From Pseudomonadota bacterium (GTDB lineage Bacteria > Pseudomonadota > Gammaproteobacteria > Burkholderiales > Burkholderiaceae_C), in the NCBI GenBank assembly GCA_021847345.1, contig JAJZTW010000002.1, forward strand, positions 62,001 to 126,000: a stretch of DNA of 64,000 bases, in the 5' to 3' direction. Below are positions 59,848 through 64,000 of the stretch, in pieces. Below the pieces are notes generated by a model. It was not told the DNA's origin. It worked only from the letters and a program-made list of their open reading frames with translations, and did not search any database. The position numbers and the translations under genes were made by a program. Each line of letters opens with the position of its first letter. Position 1 is the stretch's first letter.

Positions 59848-60849
59848 ATGCACAACACCGGACAAGTCGAATCCGCACGCACCGAGGCGCAGGCAGCGTC
59901 CTGGGGACGCCGCCTGCGCAAGGCGGCCGCCGTGCTGGCCATGGCGGCCGCGCTGCCGCTGGCGCATGCAGCGTACCCCGATCACCCGATCAATTTCATC
60001 GTTCCATGGGGCGCCGGCGGCGGTGCCGACCTGCTGGCGCGCACGTCGTCGAAGATCATGGAAAAGCAGCTCGGCGTGTCGCTGCCGGTGATCAACGTGC
60101 CCGGCGCCGACGGCATGGTCGGCATGACCAAGCTGCTGACCTCCCCCGCGGACGGGTACGACGTGGCGGTGCTGATCGGCGACACCTTCGCGCTGCTGTC
60201 GGGCAAGCATCCGCCCTTCGATCTCAAGCAGATCATTCCGCTGGCCATCATGATCCAGCAGCCGTCGGGCTACTGGGTCAACGCCAAGGGTCCGTGGAAG
60301 ACCTGGCAGGATGTGGAGAACGCCGCGAAAAAGAAGACCCTCACGGTGGCAGTGACCGGCTTCGGCAGCGCCGACGACATCACCACGCGCTACCTGGCGC
60401 ACAAGCTGGGGATCAAGCTCGAGTCGGTGCCCTTCGCCAAGCCGGGCCAGCGCTACAGCTCCATCCTCGGCGGCAACGCGGACATCGTCTACGAGCAGAC
60501 CGGAGACGTCCGCAGCTACTTCGACTCGGGCAAGTTCCGCCCGGTCCTGTTCTTCTACCCGAAGCCGGTGCCGATCCCGGCGTTCTCCAAGGTGCCGGTG
60601 TCGGAGCAACTGGGACTGGATGTGACCCTGCCGCAATTCCGGGCCATCGTGGTCAAGGCCGGGACCCCGCCGGATCGTGTGAAAAAGCTCGCGGATGCCC
60701 TGCGCAAGGTCGCTGCCAGCCCCGAGTTCCAGGCCTACCTGAACCAGCAGTACGCCGACCCGAACAGCTATGTGCCGATGAAGGACGCCGATGCCTTCAT
60801 GGCCGACTGGCTCAAGCAGGCTCGACAGGTCATCGCCGAGACGCATTGA
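59848..60849 (+). CDS. Tripartite tricarboxylate transporter substrate-binding protein (TctC/Bug family)
   Basis: Periplasmic solute receptor of a TTT-type secondary importer. The signal peptide ends near residue 41 (LRKAAAVLAMAAALPLAHA before AYPDHPINFIVPW). Family motifs include PINFIVPWGAGGGADLLART, INVPGADGMVGMTKLLTSPADGYDV and RYSSILGGNADIVYEQTGDV. Length 333. The ATG at 59848 follows CAGGAGA. It is 92 bases after the ligase gene and precedes tctB and tctA genes, making a full transporter. Bug proteins bind carboxylates; sulfoacetate is a possible ligand by context only. Confidence 0.9.
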   Translation: MHNTGQVESARTEAQAASWGRRLRKAAAVLAMAAALPLAHAAYPDHPINFIVPWGAGGGADLLARTSSKIMEKQLGVSLPVINVPGADGMVGMTKLLTSPADGYDVAVLIGDTFALLSGKHPPFDLKQIIPLAIMIQQPSGYWVNAKGPWKTWQDVENAAKKKTLTVAVTGFGSADDITTRYLAHKLGIKLESVPFAKPGQRYSSILGGNADIVYEQTGDVRSYFDSGKFRPVLFFYPKPVPIPAFSKVPVSEQLGLDVTLPQFRAIVVKAGTPPDRVKKLADALRKVAASPEFQAYLNQQYADPNSYVPMKDADAFMADWLKQARQVIAETH

Positions 60850-60913
60850 GCGGCGGCCCGGCCGCGGCAGGCATGCCGCGGCCGGGCGCATGCATCCCGA
60901 AGGAGGCCTTGCG

Positions 60914-61447
60914 ATGTCGTCCGTCACCCTCAAGCGCGTGGTTCCATACCTGATCACGCTGGCCCTGGCCGTGTTCCTGTACCTCAAGGCCGACCAGTTC
61001 GACATGGTCGGTCGCCCGGGCATGCCGGGGCCTGACCTTTGGCCGAAGATGATCTGCGTGCTGCTGGGCGCGACCTCGCTGATCGGGCTCGTCGGCGCGC
61101 TGTTCGGGCCCGCCGAATCCGGCGCGCCGGTCGGCGAGGTCGACGAGGCGCTCGCGTCGCCGCCGGAGACCCACCCCCACCTGGTCTGGATCGGCGTGGC
61201 CGCCACCGGGATGTACGTGTGGGCGATGCCGCGTCTCGGGTTCTTCATCGCGACCTGCCTGTTCGCGGCGGCGCTGCTGCTGATCGGCGGCATGCGCCGC
61301 TGGACCTGGCTGCCGGTCGCGGCGGTCGGTCTCGCCGGCGTGTTCTCGCTGATTTTCATGAAGGTCGTGTACGTGTCGCTGCCGCTGGGCGAGGGCGCGT
61401 TCAAGAGCGTGTCGCTGCTGGTGTTCAAGCTGCTGGGGATCCACTGA
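60914..61447 (+). CDS. Tripartite tricarboxylate transporter small permease (TctB)
   Basis: A 177-residue membrane protein with four hydrophobic segments and a loop between the first pairs (GPAESGAPVGEVDEALASPPETHPH). The pattern FDMVGRPGMPGPDLWPKMICVLLGATSLIGLVGAL is typical of TctB. The ATG at 60914 follows AAGGAGG. It lies between the receptor gene and tctA; the tctA start follows its stop directly. Confidence 0.88.
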   Translation: MSSVTLKRVVPYLITLALAVFLYLKADQFDMVGRPGMPGPDLWPKMICVLLGATSLIGLVGALFGPAESGAPVGEVDEALASPPETHPHLVWIGVAATGMYVWAMPRLGFFIATCLFAAALLLIGGMRRWTWLPVAAVGLAGVFSLIFMKVVYVSLPLGEGAFKSVSLLVFKLLGIH

Positions 61448-61448
61448 C

Positions 61449-63005
61449 ATGAGCGTGATGCACGATCTGGCCCTCGGGCTGATGCATGTGTTCCAGCCCT
61501 ACGACCTGCTGATGCTGGTCGTGGGCATCCTGGTCGGCATGCTGGTGTCCATCATGCCGGGCCTGGGCTTCGTCATGGGGGTGATCCTGGCGCTGCCCTT
61601 CACCTACAAGATGCAGATCGAGCCGGCGGTGATCCTGCTGACCGCGATCTATTTCTCGGGTACCTATGGCGGTTGCTTCACCACCATCCTGTACCGGATC
61701 CCCGGCGAACCCAACGACGTTCCCCTGCTGTGGGACGGCTACACGATGGGCCAGCGCGAGGGCGCGGCCAAGCCACTGGGCTGGGCGCTGGTGGCCGCGC
61801 TGATCGGCGGCCTGGTGTCGTCAGCGGTGATGGTGGCGCTGACCGGGCCGTTGACCGAGGTCGCGCTGAAATTCAATTCCGAGGACTATTTCGCGGCCAT
61901 CGTGTTCGGCCTGACCACCGTGGTGTCGCTGGCCGGAAAGTCGCTCACGAAGGCCTTTGTCAGCCTGTGCCTGGGCCTGCTCGTGGCGTGCATCGGGGTC
62001 GACAGCATCTACGGCGTCAGCCGCTACACCTTCGGCGTGCCGATTCTCGGCGATGGGGTGCAGTTGGTGGCGGTGCTGGTGGGCATGTACGGCCTGGGCG
62101 AGGTGCTCAAGCGCATCGGCCAGGGCCTTGCGATCAAGGGCGCGCCGGCCGGAGCGAAGGTCAAGGTGCAGACCAGCTTTCCAAGCCTGCGCGAGATCTG
62201 GGGGGTGCGGGGCGCGATCCTGCGCAGCAGCGCCATCGGCACGCTGCTGGGCGTGGTGCCCGGGGCGGGGGCCACGATCACGTCCTTCATCTGCTACGGA
62301 GTGGAAAAGCAGTACGGGCGCGAGCGCGCCAGGCTCGGCAGCGGGCACCCCAGCGGAATCGTGGCTCCGCAGATCGGCTCCACCGCATCGGTCGCCGGGC
62401 ACCTGATTCCCATGCTCACGCTCGGCATCCCGGGCAGCGCGGCCACCGCGGTGATCCTCGCCGCGTTCCTGCTGCATGGCGTGCAGCCCGGGCCGATGCT
62501 GCTGTCCGACCCGGCCTCGCGCGTGACCGTCTACACCATCCTGGCGTCGATGTTCGTCGCGGTGATCGGCATGTGCCTGATCGGATTCTTCTGGATCCGC
62601 CTGGTCGTGCGCGTACTGCTGATCCCGCAGTACCTGCTCAACGCCATCGTCGTGCTGTTCTGCCTGGTGGGGGCCTACGCCGACCGGAATTCGATGTCGG
62701 ACGTGTGGATGATCCTGGCCTTCGGCGTGCTGGGCTACCTGTTCGAAAAGTACAAGTTCCCCATTTCACCGATGGTGCTCGGAGCCATCCTGGGTCCGAT
62801 CGGCGAGAGCAATTTCATGCGCAGCATGGTCGTGCACCGTGACGACTGGACAGCTGCCTTCACGCAGCCGCTGAGCGGAACGCTGCTGGCGATGTCGGCC
62901 TTCGCGGTGTTCTACCCCGTGCTGCGCGAGTCGCTGCGTTGGCTGCGCCGGCGAGGCCGGCCAGCGTTGACAGCGGCTGCATCCGGAGGCCCTCCGGTCG
63001 CCTGA
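61449..63005 (+). CDS. Tripartite tricarboxylate transporter large permease (TctA)
   Basis: The translocating permease of the TTT system, 518 residues with about 11-12 hydrophobic segments. Family signatures: VGMLVSIMPGLGFVMGVILALPFTYKM near the N-terminus, IYFSGTYGGCFTTILYRIPGEPNDVPLLWDGYTM and the mid-protein repeat GVVPGAGATITSFICYGVEKQYGRERARLGSGHPSGIVAPQIGSTASVAGHLIPMLTLGIPGSAATAVIL. The ATG at 61449 comes one base after the tctB stop, so the two are coupled. It is the last gene of the sau-like transcript. Confidence 0.94.
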   Translation: MSVMHDLALGLMHVFQPYDLLMLVVGILVGMLVSIMPGLGFVMGVILALPFTYKMQIEPAVILLTAIYFSGTYGGCFTTILYRIPGEPNDVPLLWDGYTMGQREGAAKPLGWALVAALIGGLVSSAVMVALTGPLTEVALKFNSEDYFAAIVFGLTTVVSLAGKSLTKAFVSLCLGLLVACIGVDSIYGVSRYTFGVPILGDGVQLVAVLVGMYGLGEVLKRIGQGLAIKGAPAGAKVKVQTSFPSLREIWGVRGAILRSSAIGTLLGVVPGAGATITSFICYGVEKQYGRERARLGSGHPSGIVAPQIGSTASVAGHLIPMLTLGIPGSAATAVILAAFLLHGVQPGPMLLSDPASRVTVYTILASMFVAVIGMCLIGFFWIRLVVRVLLIPQYLLNAIVVLFCLVGAYADRNSMSDVWMILAFGVLGYLFEKYKFPISPMVLGAILGPIGESNFMRSMVVHRDDWTAAFTQPLSGTLLAMSAFAVFYPVLRESLRWLRRRGRPALTAAASGGPPVA

Positions 63006-63062
63006 TGCACCGCGGCTGCGCCGCGCACCGGCGCGGGCGGCCCCGTCTGGCGCCGGCGGCGT

Positions 63063-63521
63063 TCACGGGAAGATCACCGTGGCGTGGATGGTGTTGTACT
63101 TGCCGTCCGGGCGCAGCCCGATCGCCGTCACGATGGCCCCATTGTTGGTGCCGATCTTGAAGCGTTCGGTCCATGTCTTGTCGCCGGTGTGCTCGACATC
63201 CACCTCGTGGATGCTTTGCGTGGCGGTGTGGGCGGCGCTGTTCTTCCACAGTTCGAGGTGGGAGCCGTCGTAGGGGCCTCCCGAGATATCCAGGCCGACG
63301 ATGCCCCATATGTTGATGCTGGACTCGGTATAGAGCGTACGGGCCTGTCCGGGCGGGATCACCGTGACATCCCCGAATTCATCGAGATACCAGTGGTCGG
63401 AGCCGCCGGGGGCCAACTGGATCGGCACGGGCTGGCGGTTGACGAACGTGACGTAATATCCGGTTCCCGCGAACGCGGAGCCGCACCAGAAAATCAATAG
63501 TGTGACGCAAAACCTTCGCAT
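63063..63521 (-). CDS. Secreted protein of unrecognised family (tandem paralogue 1)
   Basis: A 152-residue protein with a clear signal peptide (MRRFCVTLLIFWCGSAFA, cleavage before GTGYYV). The mature part has no cysteines and alternates hydrophobic and polar residues, suggesting a beta-rich fold. The start ending at 63521 follows GAGGAG. The protein is homologous to its upstream neighbour: GTGYYVTFVN, WYLDEF, LYTES, LDISGGPYDGSHLELW and GLRPDGKYNTIHATVIF each have a counterpart there. I do not recognise the family and propose no function. It converges with the tctA gene. Confidence 0.8.
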   Translation of the reverse strand: MRRFCVTLLIFWCGSAFAGTGYYVTFVNRQPVPIQLAPGGSDHWYLDEFGDVTVIPPGQARTLYTESSINIWGIVGLDISGGPYDGSHLELWKNSAAHTATQSIHEVDVEHTGDKTWTERFKIGTNNGAIVTAIGLRPDGKYNTIHATVIFP

Positions 63522-63579
63522 TTGATTTCTCCTCGAAACCGGCAGGGCGTTGGTGAACCTGGGGTATTTCAACAGCCTG

Positions 63580-64000
63580 TCAATCGAGCACCACGACCGC
63601 GTGCACCGTTCCGTAGCTTCCATCGGGCCGGGCGTTGATGGCGGTCGCGATGTCGGGGCTGCTCGTGCCGATGCCGAAGCTGTGGGCCAAGTCGTGCCAG
63701 CCGGCCGAAGCGTCGAGGGTGAACTCGTGGACGTTTTGCTGCACCTCGTGGCCGTATCCGTCCTGCCACATCTCCAGTCGCTCGCCCTGGTATTTTCCGC
63801 CCGACACATCGAGTCGAATGATTCCGGCCTCGCCCTTGCTCTCCGTGTAGAAAACGGTGCTGGTGCCGTCGGCCCTCACGTACACGGGGCGCCAGAACTC
63901 ATCGACCCACCAACGGTACGAGCTGACCAGCGAGATCTGGACGGGATAGTTCTGGTGATTGATGAAGGATATGTAGAAGCCTGTCCCGGCATGTGCTGCG
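63580..64000 (-). CDS. Secreted protein of the same family (tandem paralogue 2), 5' end outside window
   Basis: The frame is open from the right edge; the listed ORF start at 63885 is internal. Residues before it read AAHAGTGFYISFINHQNYPVQISL, where AAHA looks like the end of a signal peptide. Shared blocks with paralogue 1: GTGFYISFIN, WWVDEF, FYTES, LDVSGGKYQGERLEMW, NVHEFTLDAS and ARPDGSYGTVHAVVVL. The gene lies 58 bases upstream of paralogue 1 on the same strand, so both are probably one transcript. Function unknown; only the signal-peptide start is missing. Confidence 0.78.
   Translation of the reverse strand, partial: AAHAGTGFYISFINHQNYPVQISLVSSYRWWVDEFWRPVYVRADGTSTVFYTESKGEAGIIRLDVSGGKYQGERLEMWQDGYGHEVQQNVHEFTLDASAGWHDLAHSFGIGTSSPDIATAINARPDGSYGTVHAVVVLD

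Overview
The window is very GC-rich, densely coded DNA from a betaproteobacterium, most likely order Burkholderiales. This is inferred from recognised proteins and gene order: carA-lysE-carB-greA, then yhbY/rlmE-ftsH-folP-glmM, pstSCAB-phoU-phoB-phoR, ppk/ppx and nlpD-rpoS. I cannot name the genus. I see no rRNA, tRNA, CRISPR array, phage, insertion sequence or plasmid function; most of the window is chromosomal core with two catabolic blocks at its ends.

Layout. (1) 1-7642: a biotin-independent malonate decarboxylase operon, mdcA (cut by the left edge)-B-C-D-E-G-H, with mostly overlapping or very short junctions, followed by an MFS carrier that probably imports malonate. (2) 7667-15609: a small conserved protein and a PH-domain membrane protein on the minus strand, then rssA-like, surE, pcm, nlpD, rpoS, a PolB-like 3'-5' exonuclease and rlmD, closed by a perfect bidirectional terminator. 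(3) 15697-28720: Bax-inhibitor-like membrane protein, carA, LysE-type exporter, carB, greA, DUF4149, yhbY, rlmE, ftsH, folP, glmM. (4) 28772-40490: a phosphate-starvation block: pstS-C-A-B, phoU, phoB, phoR, divergent ppk and ppx, and an olsB-like ornithine-lipid acyltransferase. Pho-box-like repeats with exact 11-bp spacing lie before pstS, ppk, ppx and olsB. (5) 40609-53668: sixA, a spermidine-synthase-like protein, lysS, pgi, rfbB-rfbD, minCDE, aidB, a PAP2 phosphatase, a DUF4337 protein and lolC/E. (6) 53926-63005: a cluster resembling the sulfoacetate-utilisation genes (sauRSTU) of Cupriavidus: MFS carrier, acylating sulfoacetaldehyde dehydrogenase, IclR regulator and AMP-forming CoA ligase, here joined to a complete tripartite tricarboxylate transporter (TctC-B-A). 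(7) 63063-64000: two tandem paralogous secreted proteins of a family I do not recognise; the upstream one is cut by the right edge.

Non-coding points of note: a 51-bp hairpin repeat occurs exactly in two convergent intergenic regions 20 kb apart (phoR/ppk and MFS/sauS), with a further tandem copy at the second site; two tandem stem-loops separate pstS from pstC; an AT-rich motif is shared by the two regulatory regions of the sau-like cluster; ftsH, folP and glmM all appear to start with TTG.

All calls come from reading the sequence and remembered family features; no database search was run.
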